A DNA stretch of 64,000 nucleotides, taken from positions 81,271-145,270 of the forward strand of contig JBPCKT010000048.1 of assembly GCA_051004015.1 (NCBI GenBank), given 5' to 3'. Under the pieces are notes generated by a model that saw nothing but the letters and a program-made list of their open reading frames with translations, did no database searches and was not told where the DNA came from. Position 1 is the first letter of the stretch; the number at the start of each line of letters is the position of its first letter. Below, one piece after another: positions 8,399-16,256 of this stretch. Both the position numbers and the translations under genes were made by a program. The stretch comes from SXOA01 sp051004015 (GTDB lineage: Bacteria; Planctomycetota; Planctomycetia; Pirellulales; Pirellulaceae).

Positions 8399-10123
8399 AT
8401 GGAAGCCGGCGAAATCCTATTACAGAGCGGCCTGCTCGACCGCCAGCAACTCGAGCGTTCCCGCACCCAAGCCAACGGCCACTGCGACGGGCTCCGCTTC
8501 ATCCAATCCGCCGTCAATCTCGGCTATGTGTCGGAAGAGCAGGCGCTCAAGGCTGTCGGCTCCGCGGTCGGCCTCGAATACATCGACCTGGCGGAAGCCA
8601 ACGTCGATCTGTCGCTCCTCAAAATCTTCCCCCAGAAGCTGATTCACCGGCAGACGTTGTTCCCCATCGAGCGGAACAACGGCCAACTCGTCGTCGCCAC
8701 GTGCGACCCCTTCGATCTCTACCCGCTGGACGAAGTCAGCGCGGCCACCGGCCTGTCGGTGCTTCCCGTCCTCGCGGGCCGGGCCGACATTGCCAAGCTC
8801 ATCAAGCGGCACCTCGGCGTCGGCAGCGAAACGGTCGACGGGCTCGTCGCGGCGGCAGGCGAAGAGGAGAAAGGGGTTGAGCTCCTCAGCGACATCGAAA
8901 CCGACGGCTCGGAACTTTCCGAGATGGCGCAGGAAGCGTCCGTCGTTCGCCTTGTGAACGAAATCCTATTGGAGGCCATCGAGTCGCGAGCCAGCGACGT
9001 CCACGTCGAGTCCCAACTCTCCGGCATCGCCATCCGCTACCGCATCGATGGCATGCTGCAACCCCAGCCCGTCCCCGCGGAGATCAACCGTTTTCAGGCC
9101 GCCATCATCAGCCGCATGAAAATCATGGCTCGGCTGAACATCGCCGAGAAGCGCCTCCCGCAAGACGGCCGAATGAAGCTCCGCGTCGCCGGCCGCGAAG
9201 TTGACGTCCGCGTTTCGATCATTCCCATGATCCACGGCGAGGGGCTCGTCCTGCGTATTCTCGACAAGGGGGCGATGATCTTCGATCTCCGTAAGATCGG
9301 GATGGAAGAGGACATTTACAATACCTACCGCCAGCTCATCGAGTTGCCCCACGGCATCCTCCTGGTGACGGGGCCGACCGGCTCCGGCAAAACGACCACT
9401 CTGTACGCCTCGCTGATCGAGATTAACAAGCCGGACGTCAAGATCATCACGACGGAAGATCCTGTGGAGTATCAGCTCGAAGGGATCAACCAGATCCAGG
9501 TCCATGCCAAGATCGGCCTCACCTTTGGCCATTCACTCCGCAGCATCCTCCGCCACGACCCGGACATCGTACTGGTCGGCGAAATCCGTGATCTGGAAAC
9601 GGCCGAGAATGCCATTCAGGCCTCGCTCACTGGCCACCTGGTTTTCAGCACGCTCCACACCAACGACGCCTCCAGCGCCTACACGCGATTAATCGATATG
9701 GGGGTCGAACCATTCCTCGTCGCCAGCACGGTGGAAGGGGTAATGTCGCAGCGACTTGTTCGCCGCCTTTGCGAGCACTGCAAACAGGCGTTCACACCGC
9801 AAACCGACGACGTCCCGGGCGATTTCCCCTGGGACCAGCTCGACGGGCGCCAGATCTATAAAGCCATCGGCTGCCGCGATTGCAGAAGCACGGGCTATCG
9901 GGGGCGGCTGGGCATTTACGAGCTCATGGTGACGACGAACGAAATCCGCCAGCTCGCCCACGACCGCGTCAGCAGTTGGAAGATGATGCAGTGCGCCGTG
10001 GAGCAGGGGATGCTCTCGCTACGTCAAGACGGCTGGCGCAAGGTCCTGCGAGGGACGACCAGCGTGGCGGAGGTGGTCCGCGCCGCCAAGGCGGATCATA
10101 ATCTACTACTGAAGAAGAAGTAG
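8399..10123 (+). CDS. gspE: Type II secretion/pilus assembly ATPase GspE
   Basis: 574 residues. Residues 1-140 form a MshEN-type N-terminal domain. The catalytic core carries Walker A GPTGSGKTTT (about residue 325), the Asp box TTEDPVEYQ, Walker B LVGEIRD and the His box STLHTNDA. A tetracysteine zinc module (CEHC ... CRDC, about residues 457-492) is typical of GspE/PilB. This hexameric cytoplasmic ATPase powers pseudopilus assembly. It opens the cluster gspE-F-G-H-I-J-K-L-like-M-like-D, 20 bases before gspF. About 230 bases of non-coding DNA precede it, containing a small palindrome at 8288-8303 (TTACTG/CAGTAA) that could be a regulatory site. Confidence 0.95.
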   Translation: MEAGEILLQSGLLDRQQLERSRTQANGHCDGLRFIQSAVNLGYVSEEQALKAVGSAVGLEYIDLAEANVDLSLLKIFPQKLIHRQTLFPIERNNGQLVVATCDPFDLYPLDEVSAATGLSVLPVLAGRADIAKLIKRHLGVGSETVDGLVAAAGEEEKGVELLSDIETDGSELSEMAQEASVVRLVNEILLEAIESRASDVHVESQLSGIAIRYRIDGMLQPQPVPAEINRFQAAIISRMKIMARLNIAEKRLPQDGRMKLRVAGREVDVRVSIIPMIHGEGLVLRILDKGAMIFDLRKIGMEEDIYNTYRQLIELPHGILLVTGPTGSGKTTTLYASLIEINKPDVKIITTEDPVEYQLEGINQIQVHAKIGLTFGHSLRSILRHDPDIVLVGEIRDLETAENAIQASLTGHLVFSTLHTNDASSAYTRLIDMGVEPFLVASTVEGVMSQRLVRRLCEHCKQAFTPQTDDVPGDFPWDQLDGRQIYKAIGCRDCRSTGYRGRLGIYELMVTTNEIRQLAHDRVSSWKMMQCAVEQGMLSLRQDGWRKVLRGTTSVAEVVRAAKADHNLLLKKK

Positions 10124-10142
10124 CCACCACCTACGCCGCGCC

Positions 10143-11348
10143 ATGCCTGACTTCGCTTTTACCGCCCGCGACCTGACCGGCCAGAAAATCACCGGCCTCA
10201 TTTCCGCCACGTCCGATCGGGAAGTTCTCTCCGTGCTGGAGGGGCGTTCCCTCTTTCCCGTCGAAATCAAAGCCGGCAAAGCCGCCATTGCTCCCGGCGC
10301 GTCCCTGCGAGTCAAAGGCCAGACGATGGCCATTGTCTATTCGCAACTGGCCTCGCTGCTCCGCAGCGGTGTGCCGCTGCTGCGTTCCCTGACGGTGCTC
10401 CGCGAGCAGACTTCCAATAAGAATCTGAAGGTCATTTTGGAAGACGTGGGCCGCCGCGTGGAAGACGGCACGGCGCTAGGAGAGGCGATGGCTCGCTATC
10501 CCCGGGCGTTTAACGAAATGGCCGTCAACATGGTCCGCGCCGGGGCGGAAGGTGGCTTTCTCGAAGATGCGCTCGACCGCGTGGCGTCCTTCACCGAGAC
10601 TGCTGAAGATCTGAAGGGGCGGACGGTCAGCGCCATGGCGTACCCGATGATTCTGGGAGCCGTCGGTACCACCGTCGTTACGGTCCTGGTTGTGTTCTTT
10701 GTTCCCAAGTTCGCCGTCATGTTCGAGCGCCTCCGCGATCGGGGCGAGCTGCCATGGGTTACGGATTGGCTGCTGGCCGTGAGTGACATGGGGCAGCGTT
10801 ACGGCCTGTTTATCCTGGGAGGTCTCGCCGCCTTGATCACTTGGCTCTATTTCCGAGTCCAAACGCCCGAGGGGCGGCAAAAGTATGACTGGGTCAAAAT
10901 CAAGCTGCCGCTGGCTGGGCCTATCTTCCTGGCCTTCGCCGTCGCCCGCTTCTGCCGCGTCCTGGGAACGCTGCTGCGAAACGGCGTGCCCATCCTCAAG
11001 GCCCTGGAAATCAGCCGCGAGGCGGCTGGCAACAAAGTACTTTCGCAGGCGATTGCCGATGCTTCCGAGAACATTTCCTCGGGTCAATCGCTCGCCCGAC
11101 CCTTGGCGGCCAGCGGGCATTTTCCGAAAATGGTCGTGGAAATGATCTCCGTCGCCGAGGAATCAAATACACTAGATAAGGTCCTGGTCGAGCTGGCGGA
11201 CGGGCTGGAAAAACGCACTACCCGGCAGCTTGACCTGCTGGTCCGCCTGCTGGAGCCGATGATGCTCGTCGTCCTGGCGGGGGTCATCCTGGTCGTCGTC
11301 ATCGCCCTGCTGGTGCCGGTCATCAAGATGAGCCAGTCGCTGGGTTAG
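10143..11348 (+). CDS. gspF: Type II secretion inner membrane platform protein GspF
   Basis: 401 residues, the usual GspF/PilC length. Two tandem T2SSF domains are visible (about residues 66-190 and 265-390), with three long hydrophobic segments near residues 167-195, 217-235 and 370-395. The repeated motifs LLRSGVPLLRSLTVL and LLRNGVPILKALEI, one at the start of each domain, are characteristic. GspF is the polytopic platform that couples the GspE ATPase to pseudopilin assembly. It follows gspE closely and is separated from gspG by a 219-base spacer with a large inverted repeat. Confidence is high. Confidence 0.95.
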   Translation: MPDFAFTARDLTGQKITGLISATSDREVLSVLEGRSLFPVEIKAGKAAIAPGASLRVKGQTMAIVYSQLASLLRSGVPLLRSLTVLREQTSNKNLKVILEDVGRRVEDGTALGEAMARYPRAFNEMAVNMVRAGAEGGFLEDALDRVASFTETAEDLKGRTVSAMAYPMILGAVGTTVVTVLVVFFVPKFAVMFERLRDRGELPWVTDWLLAVSDMGQRYGLFILGGLAALITWLYFRVQTPEGRQKYDWVKIKLPLAGPIFLAFAVARFCRVLGTLLRNGVPILKALEISREAAGNKVLSQAIADASENISSGQSLARPLAASGHFPKMVVEMISVAEESNTLDKVLVELADGLEKRTTRQLDLLVRLLEPMMLVVLAGVILVVVIALLVPVIKMSQSLG

Positions 11349-11356
11349 TCATGAGC

Positions 11357-11454
11357 GGCGAGCGGCCAGTGTAAGCTGGCCGGTGAGATTGCGCAACGAC
11401 ATCGTCCGTTTCGCTTAAGCCACGTAACCGGCCAGCTTACGCAGGCCGCTCGCC
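11357..11454. repeat. Long inverted repeat between gspF and gspG
   Basis: Arms of 28 bases at 11357-11384 and 11427-11454 match at about 26 positions. Each arm is itself partly palindromic (GGCCAG...CTGGCC). It may act as an mRNA hairpin giving different levels of gspF and the abundant pseudopilin gspG, or be a mobile palindromic element. Confidence 0.8.
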
Positions 11455-11567
11455 GGTCACGAGGACAGTAAAAACCCTGGTTTTTCGCAGAACAATCCCC
11501 CCGGTTGCCGGTTGAATGAGAATAACCCGCGACCATTCAAATCACTGTTTCGATAAGGGAGTACGCC

Positions 11568-12002
11568 ATGCAAAAGAGAACTCATCGTCGCCGCCCCCGC
11601 GGCTTTACTCTGATGGAAATCCTGCTGGTGCTGGCGATCCTGGTGGTCCTGGGTTCGCTCGTGACCGTTGGCTACGTCACGGTCCAGAGAAATGCCATGA
11701 TGGACGCCGCCCGCACCCAGATCAAAATGCTCGACGATGCCGTCGATCAATATCGGCTCAGCGTGGGGAAATACCCGAGCGGTGATCAGGGGTTGCAGTC
11801 CTTGCGCGTCCAGCCGCCGGATGCTGCCGCCAACAAGTGGCGCGGCCCGTACCTTGAGGCGGACATTCCCGTGGACCCTTGGGGTAATGACTACATCTAT
11901 GAAGAGGTGCAGGACCAGTACGGAGAGCCATCGTTTCAGATTACCTCCCTGGGCCCGGACGGAACCAACGGCACCGCCGACGACATTCGGCTGGTGAAGT
12001 AA
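11568..12002 (+). CDS. gspG: Major pseudopilin GspG
   Basis: 144 residues, typical for GspG. The prepilin leader is KRTHRRRPRG followed by FTLMEILLVLAILVVLGS: cleavage after glycine, phenylalanine +1, glutamate +5 and an N-terminal hydrophobic helix. The C-terminal block has the GspG calcium-site pattern: KYPSGDQGLQSL, KWRGPYL, DPWGNDYIYE and GPDGTNGTADDI. GspG polymerises into the pseudopilus shaft. GGGAG lies 9 bases upstream of the ATG. It is flanked on both sides by large inverted repeats, suggesting independent mRNA processing. The assignment is secure. Confidence 0.96.
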   Translation: MQKRTHRRRPRGFTLMEILLVLAILVVLGSLVTVGYVTVQRNAMMDAARTQIKMLDDAVDQYRLSVGKYPSGDQGLQSLRVQPPDAAANKWRGPYLEADIPVDPWGNDYIYEEVQDQYGEPSFQITSLGPDGTNGTADDIRLVK

Positions 12003-12009
12003 CAACCGC

Positions 12010-12076
12010 TTAGCCGCCGCGTCCACGCGGCGTGGTTTGGCCGCGATTCCAAGCGCCGCGTGGACGCGGCGGCTAA
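12010..12076. repeat. Perfect 23-base inverted repeat between gspG and gspH
   Basis: Arms at 12010-12032 and 12054-12076 are exact reverse complements (TTAGCCGCCGCGTCCACG... and its complement). The second arm reaches into an in-frame extension upstream of gspH that would be read from a GTG at 12060. This argues that gspH really starts at 12090. Confidence 0.85.
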
Positions 12077-12089
12077 ACTTGAGAACCTA

Positions 12090-12722
12090 ATGCATTTTGG
12101 GGGCAGGCCATCTCGTTCACATTCTCAGCGGGCCTTCACGCTCGTGGAGATGCTGCTCGTTCTAGCGATCCTGGTAGTAGTCGCGGCAGTGGTATTGCCC
12201 TCGTTTTACCGCTCGCTGCGGGACTCCACGCTCCGCAGCGCGGCGGAGCAGGTGCGGACGGAGTGGAACAGGGCCCATATCAAAGCCATGAAGAGCGGGC
12301 GGATCCAGGTCTTTCGCTTTCAGCCCGGCGGGCGCAAGTTCCAAATTGAGCCCTACCAGGCCGCGGATGACGAGCTGAATGGCGTCGGAGGCGTCAATAC
12401 TTTTGCTCCGCCCCCTGTGCCACAAGGCAACGAGAATGAGGAAAGCGGCACGCAGTTACCCGAGGGGATCACGTTCCTGGAGGGGATGACGGCCGAGGAG
12501 GAGCGGGCCAAAGCGGTTGAAGAGGCGATGGGGATGGGGGGAGGGGGGGGAGATTGGTCAAAACCGATTCTTTTCTACCCAGACGGGGTTAGTTCTGATG
12601 CGTGGCTTGTTGTCGCCGACCAGCATAATTCGGCCATCCGCGTCGAGTTGCGGGGGCTGACCGGCCTGGCCGTGCTGGGAGACTTGACCACGCCGGAAGA
12701 GGCCCAGGGAGCGTCCGAGTAA
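12090..12722 (+). CDS. gspH: Minor pseudopilin GspH
   Basis: 210 residues from ATG 12090; the in-frame GTG at 12060 lies in the arm of an inverted repeat and is unlikely. The leader HSQRA is followed by FTLVEMLLVLAILVVVAA, a class III prepilin signal with alanine at the cleavage position instead of glycine. The following ~60 residues (SLRDSTLRSAAEQVRTEWNR and AHIKAMKSG) match the GspH/FimT N-terminal region. A Gly-rich run encoded by a G tract occurs near residue 152. GspH belongs to the pseudopilus tip complex with I, J and K. The position between gspG and gspI supports the call. Confidence 0.88.
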   Translation: MHFGGRPSRSHSQRAFTLVEMLLVLAILVVVAAVVLPSFYRSLRDSTLRSAAEQVRTEWNRAHIKAMKSGRIQVFRFQPGGRKFQIEPYQAADDELNGVGGVNTFAPPPVPQGNENEESGTQLPEGITFLEGMTAEEERAKAVEEAMGMGGGGGDWSKPILFYPDGVSSDAWLVVADQHNSAIRVELRGLTGLAVLGDLTTPEEAQGASE

Positions 12723-12736
12723 GATGGTACGGGTGG

Positions 12737-12762
12737 CACGCCCACGGCTTTGCGTGGGCGTG
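12737..12762. repeat. Short hairpin between gspH and gspI
   Basis: CACGCCCACG at 12737-12746 pairs perfectly with CGTGGGCGTG at 12753-12762. Translation through it would give the N-terminal extension of gspI from 12724, so it supports a start at 12790. Confidence 0.7.
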
Positions 12763-12789
12763 GTCTCCAAGTCACCCGGCAATAACACG

Positions 12790-13344
12790 ATGTCGAATTC
12801 CACCCAATTTCGCCGCGGTCTGACCCTCCTGGAGGTCATGCTGGCCATTGCCATTTTCGGCCTGGCTCTGGTGGCCATCGGCGAGCTGATCCGGATCGGC
12901 TCCGTCAGCGCGGCGGCGGCTCGGGACCTGACGGAAGCTCAACGGCTGTGCAACAACGTGATGGCGGAGGTGGGGGCGGGAATCATCCCACCCGATGCGA
13001 CCAGCGACACGCCGGTGGAATCAGCCGAGGACTGGCTCTACACGATTGAATCCGAACCGCTGACCGAGCAGGAAGGGATGCTCTGGGTGTCGGTCACCGT
13101 GCGGCAAGATCCCGCCCAATACAACAAGCCAGCCGAGTTCACTCTCGTCCGCTGGATGACGGACCCGGCCGTGGCGGCAGAGGCCAAGGCTGCGGCGGAA
13201 GCAGAAGCAACAAGCTCGTCCACTACCAGCAGCTCCGGCACCACCACCAACAGTGGCGCCACGAGCGGCAGTAGCGCCACGCCAACGGGCGGCAGCTCGG
13301 GCGGAACCGGCGGCACGAAGGCGGGAGGTTCCAGTGGCAGCTAA
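12790..13344 (+). CDS. gspI: Minor pseudopilin GspI with Ser/Thr/Gly-rich tail
   Basis: 184 residues from ATG 12790; an upstream ATG at 12724 would read through a hairpin and is disfavoured. The leader SNSTQFRRG is followed by LTLLEVMLAIAIFGLALVAI, with glutamate +5, typical of GspI. Residues ~30-125 form the small globular domain (LTEAQRLCNNVMAEV, WVSVTVRQDP). Residues ~133-184 are a low-complexity tail almost entirely of Ala, Ser, Thr and Gly. Canonical GspI is about 120 residues, so the tail is an addition. The 3' end overlaps the GTG start of gspJ by 11 bases. Confidence 0.85.
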   Translation: MSNSTQFRRGLTLLEVMLAIAIFGLALVAIGELIRIGSVSAAAARDLTEAQRLCNNVMAEVGAGIIPPDATSDTPVESAEDWLYTIESEPLTEQEGMLWVSVTVRQDPAQYNKPAEFTLVRWMTDPAVAAEAKAAAEAEATSSSTTSSSGTTTNSGATSGSSATPTGGSSGGTGGTKAGGSSGS

Positions 13345-14611
13345 ACTTTCCGCGCGTCGCATCGGCATCACGCTGCTCGAGCTCATTCTCGCGCTGAGCC
13401 TGTCGGTCATCCTGTTGTCCGCGATCGGCATGGCAATGCGGCTCTACTGGCGGTCCTTTGACGTGAAGCGCACGAACGTGGAACAGGCGCACCTGGCCCG
13501 CGCACTCCTCCGGAAGATGGAGGACGATATTCGCAGCGCGGTGCAATACAACCCCGTGGACCTCAGCGGACTGGAGTCCATGACCTCCAGCACGAGCGCT
13601 CTGGCCAGTGCCCTGGGTGGCATGACTGGGGGCGGCGCCTCCGGCGCATCAGCCGGCGGAAGTCCCTCGGGAGGAGCCGGCGCTAGCGGTGGCACTTCCC
13701 CATCGCAATCGTCAACGGGTCAGCCCGCTCAAGGGGCAAGTGGCGGCGCCGCTAGTTCCAGTTCCTCAAAGACAGGTGCGACTTCAGCCGGCGGGGCGTC
13801 CGGCACGCCTTCCTCTAGCAGCGCAGCGCCAACGACGGGTGCCTCCACTTCCGGTCAGCCCGCCGAAGGCGAAACCGCCGCGACGGAAACCACCGAAGGC
13901 ACTCCTCCCGCCGTGGTCGGCCTGTACGGCAGCGAGTTTCAACTGCAGTTCGACGTCAGCCGCCTGCCGCGAGTGGATGAATACGCTGGGGGCTCTCCGG
14001 CGAGCATGGTGCAGATTCCCAGCGACATCAAAACGGTCACGTACTACGTGCGGAGTGAATCGGCCGAAGGTGGCGGAACCGCCATGGGGGGCGCCGCGCC
14101 CGAGGGATCGATGGAACCCAGCACCACCGGCCAAGGCCGCGGCCTGGTGCGCCTGGAGATGGATCGGGCCGTGAACGCCTTCGAGGATATCAGCAGCGGA
14201 ACTTCCATCGGCTCCGACAACGCTCGGCTGCTCGCGGAAGAAGTGACGAGCATCACTTTCCGGTACTGGAATGGCACGGAGTGGGCGACCGATTGGAACT
14301 CGGACGAGATGGGAGGCTTGCCGCTGGCCATTGAAGTGGTCATGACCATGGCCGATCCCAATGCCGTCGTCCCCACCGCTGCTCCGGCGCAGAACTTTGG
14401 CGCTACCGAAGCGACTAGCACGGACACCTCCTACCGCATCGTCGTCAATCTTCCCACCGCCAGCCTGCCGCCCCCCGCGGAAGAGCCGGCGACGGAAGGA
14501 GAGGCGGCTGCAACGGGCACAGGCGAGGCCAGCGCGAGCGGCAACACCAGTTCCAGCGGCGGAGCTACATCGGGCGCGAGCGGCGGCAGCCAGTCTGGAG
14601 CGTCCAAATGA
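13334..14611 (+). CDS. gspJ: Minor pseudopilin GspJ with large low-complexity insertion
   Basis: Start taken at GTG 13334, because GGGAGG (13323-13328) lies 5 bases before it and it overlaps the end of gspI; earlier in-frame starts would read through gspI. 425 residues, about twice the normal GspJ length. The leader SARRIG is followed by ITLLELILALSLSVILLSAI. After LARALLRKMEDDIRSAV comes a run of about 110 residues rich in Ser, Gly, Ala and Thr (about residues 82-190), then a globular part with YYVRSES and VTSITFRYWNG. The C-terminal ~45 residues are again Ser/Gly/Ala-rich. The gene overlaps gspK by 4 bases. Confidence 0.85.
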   Translation: MAAKLSARRIGITLLELILALSLSVILLSAIGMAMRLYWRSFDVKRTNVEQAHLARALLRKMEDDIRSAVQYNPVDLSGLESMTSSTSALASALGGMTGGGASGASAGGSPSGGAGASGGTSPSQSSTGQPAQGASGGAASSSSSKTGATSAGGASGTPSSSSAAPTTGASTSGQPAEGETAATETTEGTPPAVVGLYGSEFQLQFDVSRLPRVDEYAGGSPASMVQIPSDIKTVTYYVRSESAEGGGTAMGGAAPEGSMEPSTTGQGRGLVRLEMDRAVNAFEDISSGTSIGSDNARLLAEEVTSITFRYWNGTEWATDWNSDEMGGLPLAIEVVMTMADPNAVVPTAAPAQNFGATEATSTDTSYRIVVNLPTASLPPPAEEPATEGEAAATGTGEASASGNTSSSGGATSGASGGSQSGASK

Positions 14612-16140
14612 CTCGTCGCCGTGGAATGGTCCTGATCGTGGTGCTGATTGTCGTCGTGCTCCTGTCGCTCGGCGCTTATTCGTTCTCAGACCTGATGCTC
14701 ACGCATCACGAGTCCGCGCAGCTCAGCGGCACGCAGTTGCAGACTCGCTTGCTGGTCGATTCCGGCGTCGATTTCGCCAAGGCATTCCTGGCGCAGGACA
14801 AAGCCACTCGCACCGACTCGGGGGGCATCTTTGAGAATCCCGACATGTTCCGCGCTCGGACAATCCTCGAAGACGAAAACCCCGAGCTGCGCGGCAGCTT
14901 TACGATCCTTTCCCCCAATCTGGATGACGAAGGAAACTTCGACGGGATCCGCTACGGATTTGAAAACGAATCGACGCGCCTGAACCTCAGCACGCTGATG
15001 ACTCTCGAAAAGACCCTTCCGGTCAGCGGCAAAAACCTGCTGATGGCTTTGCCGGAAATGACGGAGGAAATCGCGGCAGCGATCCTCGACTGGCTGGATG
15101 AGGACGACGATACCGAGATCGGCGCCGAGGTTGGCTATTACTCCGGCCTGCAGCCCCCCTATGCCCCCAAAAATGGCCCACTCGAAACGGTCGAAGAACT
15201 GCTCCTCGTTCGCGGTGTTACTCCCGAGTTGCTCTTCGGCATGGATACCAACCGCAACGGAATGATTGACCCGCACGAGATGACCGGCGAAGGGACGGCG
15301 GGCCAATCGACATCGGCTGGGGCGGCGGAGCGAGGCTGGTCCACGTATTTGACGCTCTTCAGCTTGGAAACCAACAAGAATGCCCTGGGCGAACCGCGCG
15401 TGTTCCTCAACGGCGACGATCTCACACAGCTCAATACGCAATTGACCGATGCCCAGCTTCCGCCGGAGTGGGTGACGTTCATAATCGCCTATCGCCAGAA
15501 CGGCCCGTACACCGGCACCAACCAGGCGCAGGCGGGCGTCACGGGGGAGCTCGATCTGACGAAAAAAGGGAATACCAAGGTTGCTCAACTGCTGGATCTG
15601 ATTGGCGCGAAGGTACAGGTGACTTTCGTCGGCGACCGCCAGGCCACGGTGATCGACTCGCCGTTTCCCAATGAAATTGGAGCGATGCATTTGTACCTGC
15701 CGGGACTGATGGACAAAGTGACGATCAATCAAGCCACCACGATTCCCGGACGGATCGACATCAACCAGGCCTCCGCGACGATCCTCAAAGGCATTCCCGG
15801 CATGACGCCGGACATGGTCACGGAAATCCTCAGCCGCCGCGAGCTTGAGCCGGAAGAAGAGGAGCTCAACAAGAAGCATGAAACCTGGATCATGGCCGAA
15901 GGCATCGTCACGCTCGACGAAATGCGGGCTCTGATGCCGTATATCTGCGGCGGCGGCGACGTTTACCGGGCTCAAGTGGTGGGGTATTTCCAGGGGGGAC
16001 AGGCGGCTTCTCGGGCGGAAGTGATATTTGACGCTTCAACCTCCGCGCCCCGCGTATTATTCTGGAGAGATACCAGCCACCTGGGCCGGGGCTTCGCCCT
16101 GGAAACCCTGGGGGTGGAGTTCTCGGAAACGTCGCCCTAA
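14608..16140 (+). CDS. gspK: Pseudopilus tip protein GspK
   Basis: 510 residues, longer than the typical ~320. The leader MTRRRG is followed by MVLIVVLIVVVLLSLGAYSF. Serine, not glutamate, occupies the +5-like region, and GspK proteins characteristically lack Glu+5. The segment TEEIAAAILDWLDEDDD with RGVTPELLFG and the helix-hairpin-helix-like DINQASATILKGIPGMTPD matches the alpha-helical GspK domain. GspK caps the pseudopilus and blocks further pilin entry at the tip. ATGA overlap with gspJ indicates coupling. It is followed by a repeat-containing spacer before the PilM-like gene. Confidence 0.88.
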   Translation: MTRRRGMVLIVVLIVVVLLSLGAYSFSDLMLTHHESAQLSGTQLQTRLLVDSGVDFAKAFLAQDKATRTDSGGIFENPDMFRARTILEDENPELRGSFTILSPNLDDEGNFDGIRYGFENESTRLNLSTLMTLEKTLPVSGKNLLMALPEMTEEIAAAILDWLDEDDDTEIGAEVGYYSGLQPPYAPKNGPLETVEELLLVRGVTPELLFGMDTNRNGMIDPHEMTGEGTAGQSTSAGAAERGWSTYLTLFSLETNKNALGEPRVFLNGDDLTQLNTQLTDAQLPPEWVTFIIAYRQNGPYTGTNQAQAGVTGELDLTKKGNTKVAQLLDLIGAKVQVTFVGDRQATVIDSPFPNEIGAMHLYLPGLMDKVTINQATTIPGRIDINQASATILKGIPGMTPDMVTEILSRRELEPEEEELNKKHETWIMAEGIVTLDEMRALMPYICGGGDVYRAQVVGYFQGGQAASRAEVIFDASTSAPRVLFWRDTSHLGRGFALETLGVEFSETSP

Positions 16141-16147
16141 TTAAACG

Positions 16148-16240
16148 GCCACGGATGGAACACGGATTGAACACGGAAAAAGCAAAGACTTAGTACGAAT
16201 TGGTTTTTAATCCGTGTTTCATCCGTGTTCAATCCGTGGC
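16148..16240. repeat. Inverted repeat of the 'ccacggat...acacgg' family
   Basis: Arms 16148-16177 and 16211-16240 (30 bases each, about 27 matching) contain repeated ACACGGAT units. A related partial copy occurs at 30124-30152, and ACACGG-type units recur at 54003-54169. The repeat separates gspK from the PilM/GspL-like gene. Confidence 0.8.
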
Positions 16241-16256
16241 TAGAATTGGTTTTTCC

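Noticed and set aside
14686..15975. A 429-residue minus-strand frame
   Set aside because: Antisense to gspK with no domain support.
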